A stretch of DNA of 13,315 nucleotides from Peptococcaceae bacterium UBA5356 (GCA_002407935.1 DHPU01000082.1:1542-14856); one strand, 5' to 3'. Shown: positions 1 through 6,836, counted from the stretch's first letter. The notes: generated from the sequence alone by a model not told the origin. A program made the numbers and translations.

Positions 1-33
1 TTTGTCCATATTTTGAGTAGCAGGGAAGGGAAA

Positions 34-408
34 GTGAAGGAAACGGATAAGATTATTTTGCAAGGGATGCGATTCTATGGTTATCATGGGGTTTCACCCG
101 ACGAAAAAAGCTTAGGTCAGTGGTTTGAAATCGATGTGGAAATTTGGGGTGATTTATCCAAGGCAGGTTTTAGTGATTGTTTGGAAGATACGCTTAATTA
201 TAGTGAGGTTTATAAAGCGATCAAGGGAATTATAGAAGGGCCATCGATTAATTTGCTGGAGCATATTGCTTATCAAATAATCAAGGGCGTTCTTGCTTTA
301 CCGTTACCGGAAAAGGTTTTAGTTAGAGTGAAAAAGCCGCAGGCTCCTTTGAAAGGGCCTCTGGGGTATGCCGGAGTAGAAATGGTCAGATTTAAAAATG
401 AAGCCTGA
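34..408 (+). CDS. folB: Dihydroneopterin aldolase FolB
   Basis: FolB cleaves 7,8-dihydroneopterin to 6-hydroxymethyl-7,8-dihydropterin plus glycolaldehyde in cytosolic folate synthesis. The family pattern is visible: GMRFYGYHGV near the start (substrate-site region), a central LNYSEVYKAIK stretch, LLEHIAYQI, and a closing KVLVRVKKPQAPLKGPLGYAGVE. The GTG at 34 is chosen because an AGGGAAGGG ribosome site lies just upstream and the resulting 124 residues match the usual length of about 120; an in-frame TTG at 13 would add seven atypical residues. The 3' end overlaps folK by 11 bases, so the two are translationally coupled, with folK using this product next. Upstream folate genes (commonly folP) would lie outside the window; this is inferred from the Bacillus order. 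Confidence 0.95.
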   Translation: MKETDKIILQGMRFYGYHGVSPDEKSLGQWFEIDVEIWGDLSKAGFSDCLEDTLNYSEVYKAIKGIIEGPSINLLEHIAYQIIKGVLALPLPEKVLVRVKKPQAPLKGPLGYAGVEMVRFKNEA

Positions 409-922
409 GAAAGTCTATTTTTCTTTGGGCAGTAATATGGGTAATCCCCTTGATAATTTGCTTAAGGCGGTTATGGCTCTGCAAGAACAGGTTTTGGAGT
501 CTTGGGATATTTCCGGCATTTATCAGACAGCAGCATTAGGCTATACTAAGCAGGAGGATTTTCTTAATCTGGTTTTGGGTGGAGAAACAAGGCATAGCGC
601 CGAGCAAATCTTGGAGGCGTGTTTAGCCATTGAACAAAAACTGGGGCGGGTGCGGACGATTCGTTGGGGTCCCCGTCTTATTGATATTGATTTACTTATG
701 TTTGGGACAGAGCGGATCGAGACGGAGAAATTACAGATACCCCATCCTCGAATGAAGGAACGTGCTTTTGTGCTTATCCCTTTGCGGGAGCTTGACCCTG
801 GCTGTTTTGCGCAGCTTAAGGTGGATTTACCCGCGCAAAAAGTTGACTTGCGATTCACGGCCGATGATGTTAAAATAATGTTGAAACAAAGATATACGGC
901 ATCCTCTTCCGAGGAGCTGTAA
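398..922 (+). CDS. folK: 6-hydroxymethyl-7,8-dihydropterin pyrophosphokinase FolK
   Basis: FolK transfers pyrophosphate from ATP to 6-hydroxymethyl-dihydropterin, the step after FolB and before dihydropteroate synthase. The 174-residue protein carries the hallmarks of the family: YFSLGSNMGNP at residues 7-17, the signature RWGPRLIDIDLLMF at 89-102 with the two magnesium-binding aspartates at 96 and 98, and the HPRMKERAFVLIPL segment at 116-129. Length is normal for the family (about 160-175). The ATG at 398 lies inside the folB reading frame (11-base overlap) and opens directly into the conserved N-terminal strand. The gene ends the folate operon; the next gene starts 212 bases later, behind a terminator. 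Confidence 0.96.
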   Translation: MKPEKVYFSLGSNMGNPLDNLLKAVMALQEQVLESWDISGIYQTAALGYTKQEDFLNLVLGGETRHSAEQILEACLAIEQKLGRVRTIRWGPRLIDIDLLMFGTERIETEKLQIPHPRMKERAFVLIPLRELDPGCFAQLKVDLPAQKVDLRFTADDVKIMLKQRYTASSSEEL

Positions 923-954
923 TATCGTAAGGTTTTTTAGTGAAGAGAATAGGG

Positions 955-1002
955 CTTATACCCGCTTAGAGCCGTTTATGGACTGAGACGGAAAGAGGTA
1001 AG
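955..1002 (+). promoter_or_regulatory. Candidate pan RNA leader (cis-regulatory fold before the pantothenate operon)
   Basis: The RNA can fold into an irregular stem-loop. CUUA (955-958) pairs with UAAG (999-1002), and CC (961-962) with GG (997-998), leaving UA bulged. CUU (965-967) pairs with AAG (993-995), and the top stem CCGUUU (972-977) pairs with AGACGG (986-991) around an 8-base loop. A competing hairpin GGCUU (953-957)/GAGCC (969-973) is also possible. Known background: the Rfam 'pan' motif is a bulged-adenosine hairpin found only ahead of pantothenate synthesis genes in Firmicutes and a few other phyla. Assignment here rests on position, a bulged stem and the terminator that follows; no covariance search was done. 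GGAAGG (1002-1007) could pair with the terminator's 5' arm (1021-1026) as an antiterminator. Confidence 0.45.
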
Positions 1003-1020
1003 GAAGGATATAAAAATTAG

Positions 1021-1053
1021 CCTTCTGGGTCTTTACGTCCCAGAAGGTTTTTT
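1021..1053 (+). terminator. Rho-independent terminator between folK and the pan operon
   Basis: CCTTCTGGG (1021-1029) and CCCAGAAGG (1039-1047) form a perfect 9-bp stem with a 9-base loop, followed at once by six Ts. Three more T-rich blocks run on to 1082. It ends the folate operon. Because it lies after a folded leader and before the pan genes, it may also act as a regulated attenuator. Confidence 0.92.
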
Positions 1054-1134
1054 GTTTTTTCGTTTTTTGTTTTCTCGTTTTTAAGATGACTGTTTTTCAA
1101 AAATGATCGGCGTGATAGCTTGGGGGGGAAAGAC

Positions 1135-2031
1135 ATGAAAAGGGTGGGTATTATCGGGTTGGGAAGAGTAGGGTCTGCTTTGGCGTATACTTTAAGGGAT
1201 TATGGTTATGACGTGGCTGTTGTTTCACGGAGAGTATCTCCGGGGGAAATGGCGGCGGTAAAAGATAAAAAAATCCAGGCAGTCTCTCTAACGCAAGTTC
1301 TACAGGAAGCAGAGTTGCTTTTTATCGCTACTCCGGATGGGATTATCGGTGAAATTGTTACTAAGCTGCAAGATTATCGTTTGGAGGGAAAGGCCGTTTT
1401 GCACATGAGCGGTGCTCATAGTTCTGCTCTGTTGGTTCCTTTACGGGAGCAAGGGGCTTTAATAGGCTCATTACATCCTTTACAGAGCTTTGCTACGGTG
1501 GAACAGGCCTTAGAAAATTTACCCGGCTCCTATTTTACTTATGAAGGCGATCAATTATTGCTGGAAGAAGTTCGGCTTTTAGTGGAAAAATGGGGCGGTG
1601 TCCTCAAGATTCTTTCTTCTGCGGAAACAAAGGTCATTTATCATGCCGGGGCTTGTTTAGCTTCTAATTATTTAGTTGCTTTGGCGTGGTTAGGGGTTCA
1701 TTGCCTTAATTATGCCGGCTTTAGTGAGGAGGAGGCACGTGAAGCGCTTACTCCTTTAATGCAGGGAACGGTAAATAATATAGCGCGGTTACCTTTAACC
1801 AAGGCTTTAACGGGACCAATTTCCAGGGGAGATTTAGAGGTAGTGCGTAATCATACGCGGGTTCTTGCGGCAGAATTACCGGAGGTAAATCAAATTTATT
1901 GTTTTATGGCGCCTTTCTTGGGAAAATTAGCGCTGGAGGGGCAGAATATTACTGTGGAAACTTATCGGGAATTACTGCAGATGCTCATGCAGGCATTCAC
2001 GGGGATGACAAAGCAACAGTCAAACAAATAA
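1135..2031 (+). CDS. Rossmann/DUF2520 oxidoreductase, probable PanG-type ketopantoate reductase
   Basis: This 298-residue protein opens with a dinucleotide-binding fold: GLGRVG at residues 8-13 (GxGxxG), then a basic SRR at 31-33 after the second strand, which favours NADPH. The second half matches DUF2520: LHPLQSF around 113-119, TKVIYHAGACLASNY at 155-169, and LTGPISRGD near 225-233. No classical panE lies in the window, and this gene heads a panB-panC-panD operon, so reduction of 2-ketopantoate to pantoate is the expected job. From memory, PanG of Francisella is an alternative ketopantoate reductase distinct from PanE; that it belongs to this family is my recollection, not a tested match. 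The ATG at 1135 follows a G-rich ribosome site at 1122-1130; an in-frame TTG at 1120 would remove that site. It ends 19 bases before panB. Confidence 0.8.
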   Translation: MKRVGIIGLGRVGSALAYTLRDYGYDVAVVSRRVSPGEMAAVKDKKIQAVSLTQVLQEAELLFIATPDGIIGEIVTKLQDYRLEGKAVLHMSGAHSSALLVPLREQGALIGSLHPLQSFATVEQALENLPGSYFTYEGDQLLLEEVRLLVEKWGGVLKILSSAETKVIYHAGACLASNYLVALAWLGVHCLNYAGFSEEEAREALTPLMQGTVNNIARLPLTKALTGPISRGDLEVVRNHTRVLAAELPEVNQIYCFMAPFLGKLALEGQNITVETYRELLQMLMQAFTGMTKQQSNK

Positions 2032-2050
2032 TTAACGGAGGGACCAGGGA

Positions 2051-2884
2051 ATGATGAAAAAAATTACGGTAAATGTTTTGCGGGAGCAAAAGGCGCGGGG
2101 CGAAAAAATAAGCATGGTTACGGCTTATGATTATCCTAGTGCCCGCATGGCTGATGAAGCCGGGATTGAAATGATTTTGGTAGGCGATTCGCTGGGAATG
2201 GCGATGTTAGGGTATGAAAATACGCTTCCTGTCACGATGGATGAAATGATTCATCATACCAAGGCGGTTAGCCGTGGGGCACATAATGCGATGATTGTTG
2301 GGGATATGCCTTTTTTATCGTATCATTTGTCGGTAGAAAAGGCGGTGGCTAATGCCGGCAGGTTTATACAGGAGGCTGGTGCACAGGTAGTTAAATTGGA
2401 GGGCGGTCAAGAAAGGCTGGAAGTAATTAAGGGAATAATTGCGGCCGAAATACCTGTTCTTGGGCATCTGGGACTTACTCCACAATCTGTGTATCAAATG
2501 GGCGGATTTAAAGTACAGGGAAAAAATAAAGCTCAGGCAGAGAAGCTGCTTTCCGAGGCGCGTTTATTGGAAGAAGCGGGGGTTTTCGGCCTTGTTTTAG
2601 AATGTGTACCGGCGCCTTTAGCCGAACTAATTAGTAAGAGCCTGTCTATTCCGACGATTGGGATTGGGGCAGGAGCGGGTTGTGACGGTCAGGTTCTGGT
2701 GTGGCATGATCTTTTAGGAATAACGCAGGATATGAAGCCGCGTTTTGTGAAGAAATATGCCAATCTACATGAAGAAATAGTTTCTGCTTTAAAGATGTAT
2801 AAGGATGAGGTGGAAAAAGGAGAGTTTCCGCAGGGAGAGCATTCTTTTTCGATGAAAGAGGAAGAGATACCCAAGTTATATTAG
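2051..2884 (+). CDS. panB: 3-methyl-2-oxobutanoate hydroxymethyltransferase PanB
   Basis: PanB adds a hydroxymethyl group from methylene-tetrahydrofolate to 2-ketoisovalerate to give ketopantoate, the first committed pantothenate step; the folate genes just upstream supply the cofactor pathway. At 277 residues it has normal length. Visible motifs: VTAYDYPSARMADEAG (23-38), VGDSLG with metal-binding D46, VGDMPF with D85, VKLEGG with K115, GHLGLTPQS (138-146), LECVP with E184 (expected catalytic acid), and IGIGAGAGCDGQVLVWHD. The ATG at 2051 sits seven bases after GGAGGGA (2037-2043); a second ATG at 2054 is less well spaced. Confidence 0.97.
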   Translation: MMKKITVNVLREQKARGEKISMVTAYDYPSARMADEAGIEMILVGDSLGMAMLGYENTLPVTMDEMIHHTKAVSRGAHNAMIVGDMPFLSYHLSVEKAVANAGRFIQEAGAQVVKLEGGQERLEVIKGIIAAEIPVLGHLGLTPQSVYQMGGFKVQGKNKAQAEKLLSEARLLEEAGVFGLVLECVPAPLAELISKSLSIPTIGIGAGAGCDGQVLVWHDLLGITQDMKPRFVKKYANLHEEIVSALKMYKDEVEKGEFPQGEHSFSMKEEEIPKLY

Positions 2885-2921
2885 GTTATCTTAAGTTAAG
2901 AAGGAATGGGGTGAATGCAGG

Positions 2922-3866
2922 ATGTTGATATTAAATAAGATTGCTGATATTCGCCGTTGGGTGCGGGAAAAACGGATGAAGGGCTTGCAAGTAGGCCTCG
3001 TTCCGACGATGGGGTCTCTTCATGAGGGGCATTTAAGTCTGGTCAGAGCAGCCCGCCAAGAAAATGATCTGGTGGTGATGAGTATTTTTGTTAATCCTTT
3101 GCAGTTTGGGCCGCAGGAGGATTATGCTACTTATCCCCGAGACTTGGCAAGGGATGCTTGTTTAGCGGAAGAAGCAGGTGCCGATGTGATTTTTGCTCCT
3201 GAGGTAGAGGAAATGTATCCTTATTATCCTCAATATACTACGGTAGAAGTTGCGCAAATAACGAAACGCTTGTGTGGGGCAGCGCGCCCGGGTCATTTTA
3301 CCGGGGTAGCTACGGTGGTTACGAAATTATTTCAGATTGTTTTACCGGATAAAGCTTATTTTGGTCAAAAGGATTATCAACAGGTACAGGTGATCAAAAG
3401 AATGGTGGCTGATCTTAATTTTCCCATTGCCATAAGGATGGTTCCGATTACGAGAGAATCGGATGGGTTGGCTATGAGCTCTAGAAATACTTATTTATCG
3501 CCGGAGGAGCGGCAGGAGGCTTTGTGTCTCTCTGCTTCCTTGCGAATTTGTCAGGCTCTTTTTGCCAAAGGAGAAAGAAATGCGGCTTGCTTACTTGAAG
3601 CCATGCGGGAAAGGATTAAGCAGGAACCGGCAGCGGTGATTGATTATCTGGAAATCGATGATGCAACGACGTTAGAACCGCTTGCCGTGATTGAACGGCC
3701 TGTAGTGGTGGCTCTTGCTGTGAAAATAGGGAAGACGCGTTTGCTTGATAATATTCTTTTAAACACGGAGACAGAAACAGAAGCAGTAGCAGAAACAGAA
3801 GTAGTAGCGGAAACAGAAGCAAAAGTCAAAATTAAAGCTGAAAGTGATGGTCATAAAGATGTATAG
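2922..3866 (+). CDS. panC: Pantothenate synthetase PanC with an acidic repetitive tail
   Basis: PanC joins pantoate and beta-alanine with ATP through a pantoyl-adenylate. The nucleotidyltransferase motifs are clear: [10 protein letters not shown] (28-37) with HEGH at 34-37, FVNPLQFGP (56-64), [12 protein letters not shown] (122-133), GQKDYQ (148-153), and the KMSKS-like AMSSRN at 184-189. The canonical end is [10 protein letters not shown] near residue 280. The protein then runs on for about 34 residues rich in Thr, Glu, Ala and Val ([19 protein letters not shown], then Lys-rich), encoded by a short tandem repeat. Total length is 314 against a usual 280-285. The extension also brings the stop eight bases into panD, coupling the two. 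I see no function in the tail. Confidence 0.96.
   Translation: MLILNKIADIRRWVREKRMKGLQVGLVPTMGSLHEGHLSLVRAARQENDLVVMSIFVNPLQFGPQEDYATYPRDLARDACLAEEAGADVIFAPEVEEMYPYYPQYTTVEVAQITKRLCGAARPGHFTGVATVVTKLFQIVLPDKAYFGQKDYQQVQVIKRMVADLNFPIAIRMVPITRESDGLAMSSRNTYLSPEERQEALCLSASLRICQALFAKGERNAACLLEAMRERIKQEPAAVIDYLEIDDATTLEPLAVIERPVVVALAVKIGKTRLLDNILLNTETETEAVAETEVVAETEAKVKIKAESDGHKDV
3774..3827 (+). repeat. Three 18-base tandem repeats inside the panC tail
   Basis: Units at 3774-3791, 3792-3809 and 3810-3827 all begin GAAACAGAAG; the first reads GAAACAGAAGCAGTAGCA. The second differs at two positions, and the third diverges over its last six bases. Since 18 is a multiple of three, changes in copy number would keep panC in frame and alter only the acidic tail. 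Confidence 0.88.
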
Positions 3867-4242
3867 GACGATGTTAAAAAGTAAAATACACCGAGCGGTA
3901 GTTACAGAGGCGAACTTAAATTATGTGGGGAGTATTACGATTGCGGCTGACTTAATGGAAAAAGCGGAATTAGCCGCATATGAAAAGGTGCAGGTAGTAA
4001 ATATTAATAGTGGGGCACGTCTGGAGACTTATGTAATTCCCGGACCGCCTCGTTCAGGAGCTGTTTGTCTGAATGGGGCGGCGGCACGTTTGGTGCAACC
4101 CGGGGATTTGGTGATTATTATTAGTTATGCTTTAGTACCGGAGGAAAAGGTCAAAGGATATTTACCTACGGTAGTTTTTGTTGATGGGAAAAATAGGGTA
4201 ACGAAGGTAGCGGAAGAAAAAGCTTTTTCGTTTGGCGAGTAA
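3859..4242 (+). CDS. panD: Aspartate 1-decarboxylase PanD
   Basis: PanD decarboxylates L-aspartate to beta-alanine, the second substrate of PanC. It is made as a proenzyme that cuts itself at a Gly-Ser bond to form a pyruvoyl group. Counting from the ATG at 3859, the site is G24-S25 in LNYVGSIT, and the expected active-site residues K9, R54, T57 and Y58 are all in their standard places. The protein is 127 residues, the usual length. Earlier in-frame GTG (3844) and ATG (3847) codons exist but would add a non-conserved extension before [13 protein letters not shown]. The start overlaps the end of panC by eight bases and has only a weak ribosome site, so coupling to panC translation is likely. 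Confidence 0.97.
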   Translation: MYRTMLKSKIHRAVVTEANLNYVGSITIAADLMEKAELAAYEKVQVVNINSGARLETYVIPGPPRSGAVCLNGAAARLVQPGDLVIIISYALVPEEKVKGYLPTVVFVDGKNRVTKVAEEKAFSFGE

Positions 4243-4246
4243 CCTG

Positions 4247-4295
4247 GTTTAGTGATTAGTGATTAGTATTTAGTGGTTAGTTTTTAGTATTTAAG
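4247..4295 (+). repeat. Heptanucleotide tandem repeat tract (NNTTAGT)
   Basis: Seven consecutive 7-base units run through this tract: GTTTAGT, GATTAGT, GATTAGT, ATTTAGT, GGTTAGT, TTTTAGT and a degenerate ATTTAAG, with a further partial unit to 4302. They start four bases after the panD stop and end about 45 bases before the first BirA operator. The tract is intergenic. A simple-sequence stretch of GTAGTAGTGGTGG type follows up to about 4340. Confidence 0.85.
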
Positions 4296-4340
4296 TGCTT
4301 AGTAGTAGTGGTGGTATTGAAGTAGAAGAAGCAGAAAGCA

Positions 4341-4372
4341 TTGTTAACCGAAATAAAATTACTGGTTGACAA
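4341..4372 (+). promoter_or_regulatory. BirA (biotin repressor) operator 1
   Basis: TTGTTAACC (4341-4349), 14 bases, then GGTTGACAA (4364-4372) form an interrupted palindrome with one mismatch between the arms. This matches the known BirA operator design (TTGTAAACC-type arms about 14-16 bases apart). The right arm overlaps the -35 box of the bioY promoter, so bound BirA-biotinyl-AMP should block RNA polymerase. Confidence 0.85.
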
Positions 4373-4395
4373 TATAAGAAACCCCCTTTTATAAT
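4366..4395 (+). promoter_or_regulatory. Sigma-A promoter of bioY
   Basis: Perfect boxes TTGACA (4366-4371) and TATAAT (4390-4395) are separated by 18 bases. The predicted start of transcription is near 4402, inside the left arm of the second BirA operator. The unit probably covers bioY and coaX, possibly dusB, because no terminator is visible between them. Confidence 0.9.
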
Positions 4396-4401
4396 GAGAA
4401 T

Positions 4402-4433
4402 ATGTTAACCAAACGACAAGACGAGGTTAACGA
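4402..4433 (+). promoter_or_regulatory. BirA (biotin repressor) operator 2
   Basis: ATGTTAACC (4402-4410), 14 bases, then GGTTAACGA (4425-4433): the inner seven bases of each arm are perfect inverted complements. It has the same arm length and spacing as operator 1, with centres 61 bp apart, near six helical turns. It covers the predicted transcription start and lies just before the bioY ribosome site. Confidence 0.85.
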
Positions 4434-4447
4434 GAAGGGGGACGGCA

Positions 4448-5020
4448 ATGAAAATTACGATTCACGAAATGACTAGGGTGGCTTTCTTTTCGGCTCTCAT
4501 TTGTATTGCTTCTTTTATTTTAAAATTTGGTGGTGAGGTAGTAGTTCCTTTTAGCATTTTACCTTTGATGATTTTGTTAACCGGGGCTTTACTGGGTTCG
4601 CGTTTGGGTGCTTTGAGTGTGACGGTATATGTGTTGCTAGGATTGATCGGGGTACCGGTATTTGCGCAACCTCCTTATGGAGGCTTGACGTACATTTTTC
4701 AGCCTTCTTTTGGTTTTTTGCCGGGCTTTATTTTGGCAGCTTATACGGTAGGGAAACTGGTGGAAAAAGTCCCATCTCCCCATCTTGGCAGAATTTTAGG
4801 GGCAATGCTTGCCGGGATTGTCGTGCTTTATTTTATCGGTATTCCGTATTTATATGGGATTATTAAGCTTTATTTTGGCAAACCTTTTACGTTGTGGAAA
4901 GCGGTGGAAATTGGTTTGCTGCCTTTTATCGGCCTGGATCTTTGCAAAGGCTTGCTGGCGGGAGTGGTCGCTCATGGTGTTTTAAAGCGGCTGGTTCGTT
5001 CGGGTAGTGTAAACCGTTAG
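4448..5020 (+). CDS. bioY: Biotin ECF transporter substrate-binding component BioY
   Basis: BioY is the membrane S-component that captures biotin and delivers it through the shared ECF energy-coupling module (EcfA/A'/T), which is not encoded here. The 190-residue protein is strongly hydrophobic with about six membrane segments. It has typical features: an N-terminal ARxxxF-like RVAFFSALICIASF, the mid-protein GLIGVPVFAQPPYGG ... PSFGFLPGF region lining the biotin site, and a C-terminal FIGLDLCKGLLAG segment. A strong GAAGGGGG ribosome site ends six bases before the ATG. Two BirA operators around the promoter support the biotin assignment independently of the protein. It stops 16 bases before coaX. 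Confidence 0.95.
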   Translation: MKITIHEMTRVAFFSALICIASFILKFGGEVVVPFSILPLMILLTGALLGSRLGALSVTVYVLLGLIGVPVFAQPPYGGLTYIFQPSFGFLPGFILAAYTVGKLVEKVPSPHLGRILGAMLAGIVVLYFIGIPYLYGIIKLYFGKPFTLWKAVEIGLLPFIGLDLCKGLLAGVVAHGVLKRLVRSGSVNR

Positions 5021-5036
5021 AAAAGAGGTGAATTAT

Positions 5037-5801
5037 TTGTTATTAGTTTTTGATGTGGGAAATACCAATATTGTTTTGGGGATATATGAGGGAGATCGGC
5101 TGATTAAATATTGGCGTTTATCTACCAAAAGTAATCAAACGGTTGATGAATGCGGAATTGTGATGCGTAATTTATTTTTACATAATGAACTGGATTATCG
5201 TCAGGTTAAGGATATTATTATTTCTTCTGTTGTTCCGCCGATTATGCCTACGTTGGAGGAGATGTGCAGGCAATACTTCAAGATTGAACCCTTAGTTGTA
5301 GGCCCCGGGGTAAAAACAGGAATGCCGATTCTTTATGATAATCCACGGGAAATAGGGGCGGATCGGGTTGTTAATGCGGTAGCGGGGTATGAATTGTATG
5401 GCGGGCCTTTAATTATTGTTGATTTTGGGACGGCTACGACGTTTTGCGTGATTAGTGCCAAGGGAGAGTATATGGGGGGAGCGATTACAGCGGGATTAGG
5501 GATTGCGATGGAGGCTCTCTTTCAGAAAACGGCCAAATTACCGCGCATTGAATTGGTAAAACCGAAAAAGGTGATTGGGCGCAATACCGTGGATAGTATG
5601 AAATCGGGTTTGATCTATGGTTTTATTGGACAGGTTGATGGGCTTGTTCGTCGGATTAAGGCAGAACTTAATTGTGATGCTTTTGTGGTTGCTACAGGAG
5701 GGCCAGCGGATCTGATTGCTGATGGGTCGGAGACGATTAAAAAGGTAGACCATCTATTAACATTGGAAGGATTAAAACTTATTTATAAGCTTAACCATTA
5801 G
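5037..5801 (+). CDS. coaX: Type III pantothenate kinase CoaX
   Basis: CoaX phosphorylates pantothenate to 4'-phosphopantothenate, the entry to CoA synthesis; type III enzymes are not feedback-inhibited by CoA and need a monovalent cation. It has the ASKHA fold: FDVGNTN at 5-11 (phosphate loop with D6), SSVVPP (63-68), GPGVKTG (89-95), GADRVVNA (107-114), and the catalytic VDFGTATT at 128-135 with D129, then MGGAITAGL. Length 254 is normal. The TTG at 5037 is preferred: AAGAGGTG (5023-5030) lies six bases upstream and the protein then begins MLLVFDVGNTN like its relatives. An in-frame GTG at 5028 is part of that ribosome site. It uses the product of the pan operon upstream. Confidence 0.96.
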   Translation: MLLVFDVGNTNIVLGIYEGDRLIKYWRLSTKSNQTVDECGIVMRNLFLHNELDYRQVKDIIISSVVPPIMPTLEEMCRQYFKIEPLVVGPGVKTGMPILYDNPREIGADRVVNAVAGYELYGGPLIIVDFGTATTFCVISAKGEYMGGAITAGLGIAMEALFQKTAKLPRIELVKPKKVIGRNTVDSMKSGLIYGFIGQVDGLVRRIKAELNCDAFVVATGGPADLIADGSETIKKVDHLLTLEGLKLIYKLNH

Positions 5802-5858
5802 GTATATAATTAGGGAAGTGGTTTATTATAGTGCCCTATTATTAATGAGGTGGTTTAT

Positions 5859-6836
5859 TTGAAAATTGGGAACGTGTTTATTCCCAATAAGGTCGTGCTG
5901 GCTCCGATGGCAGGGGTATCGGATAAGGCGTTTCGGATCATTGCCCGGGAGCATGGGTGTGGTTTGGTTTATACGGAAATGATTAGTGCGAAGGCTCTTA
6001 CTTATAAAAACAACAGGACAAAAGAAATTTTAAATCTACGAGGAGAAAAACAGCCTATTGCCGTACAGCTTTTTGGTTGTGAGCCTGCGGTAATGGCGGC
6101 AGGGGCACAAATAGCGGTACAAGAAGGCGCATGGCTGCTTGATGTGAATATGGGCTGCCCGGTTCCTAAAGTAGTGAGAAATGGGGAAGGTTCTGCTTTA
6201 CTGGAGAACCCGGAATTGGCGGTAGAGATAGTCAGGGCAATGGTTCAGGCAGTTTCCGTCCCGATCACGGTTAAGATTCGGACGGGTTGGGATCGGGAAA
6301 ACATTGTGGCGGTGGAATTTGCCAGAGAGATGGAAAAGGCCGGAGCAAGGGCGATTGCCGTACATGGCAGAACGCGGGAGCAGTTTTATGGCGGAGCGGC
6401 AGATTGGGCGATAATCAGACAGGTTAAAGCCGCTGTTTCGGTCCCTGTTATTGGGAACGGTGATCTTTGGACACCTCAGGATGCCGGAAAAATGCTGGAG
6501 GAAACAGGTTGTGATGCCGTGATGCTCGGTCGGGGTGTACAAGGGAACCCTTGGCTCATTAGTCGAGTTTGCCGTTATCTCGAGGGAGAAGAATTACCGC
6601 CGCCGGAGCCTCTGGAGAAAATTAAGGGTGCTTTAAAACACCTAGAGTTGACGATAAAAATAAAAGGGGAAGAAGCCGGTGTGCGGGAAATGAGAAAACA
6701 CTTAGCGTGGTATCTTAAAGGGATGAAGCATACGGCTCCATATAAAGAAGCAATTTTCAAGACCAAGAAGAAGGACGAGGTTGTGCGGATATTGGAAGAT
6801 TATGCAGGAAGTGTGCTCGGAAGTCGGATGATTTAA
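5859..6836 (+). CDS. dusB: tRNA-dihydrouridine synthase DusB
   Basis: DusB is an FMN enzyme that reduces specific uridines of tRNA to dihydrouridine with NADPH. The TIM-barrel motifs are in order: LAPMAGVSDKAFR (14-26), VNMGCPVPKVVRNGEGSAL (96-114) with the catalytic acid C100, VKIRTGW with K139, VHGRTREQFYGG with H169, IGNGDL (198-203) and MLGRGVQGNPWL (222-233), which bind FMN phosphate. Length 325 is typical. The TTG at 5859 is chosen because GAGGTGG (5847-5853) lies five bases upstream and the protein then starts MKIGNVFI as relatives do; a GTG at 5850 overlaps that site. It lies 57 bases after coaX. Family neighbours in Bacillus are likewise folK and lysS. Confidence 0.95.
   Translation: MKIGNVFIPNKVVLAPMAGVSDKAFRIIAREHGCGLVYTEMISAKALTYKNNRTKEILNLRGEKQPIAVQLFGCEPAVMAAGAQIAVQEGAWLLDVNMGCPVPKVVRNGEGSALLENPELAVEIVRAMVQAVSVPITVKIRTGWDRENIVAVEFAREMEKAGARAIAVHGRTREQFYGGAADWAIIRQVKAAVSVPVIGNGDLWTPQDAGKMLEETGCDAVMLGRGVQGNPWLISRVCRYLEGEELPPPEPLEKIKGALKHLELTIKIKGEEAGVREMRKHLAWYLKGMKHTAPYKEAIFKTKKKDEVVRILEDYAGSVLGSRMI

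Noticed and set aside
541..858. 105-residue minus-strand frame inside folK
   Set aside because: Antisense to conserved folK motifs; Ser/Arg/Lys-rich composition typical of a shadow frame.
923..1053. T-box, THF or ZTP riboswitch in the pan leader
   Set aside because: No T-box AGGGTGG-type sequence and none of the conserved blocks I know of the THF or ZTP aptamers; the bulged hairpin before pan genes fits the pan motif better.
3616..3829. Two minus-strand frames opposite the end of panC
   Set aside because: They are Leu/Phe- and Ser/Thr/Val-repetitive shadows of the panC tail repeat, with no ribosome site or family resemblance.
3774..4302. CRISPR-like array
   Set aside because: The 18-base and 7-base units are contiguous, with no spacers and no cas genes.
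6198..6542. 114-residue minus-strand frame inside dusB
   Set aside because: It lies wholly within the well-conserved dusB barrel region and has no recognisable motif.
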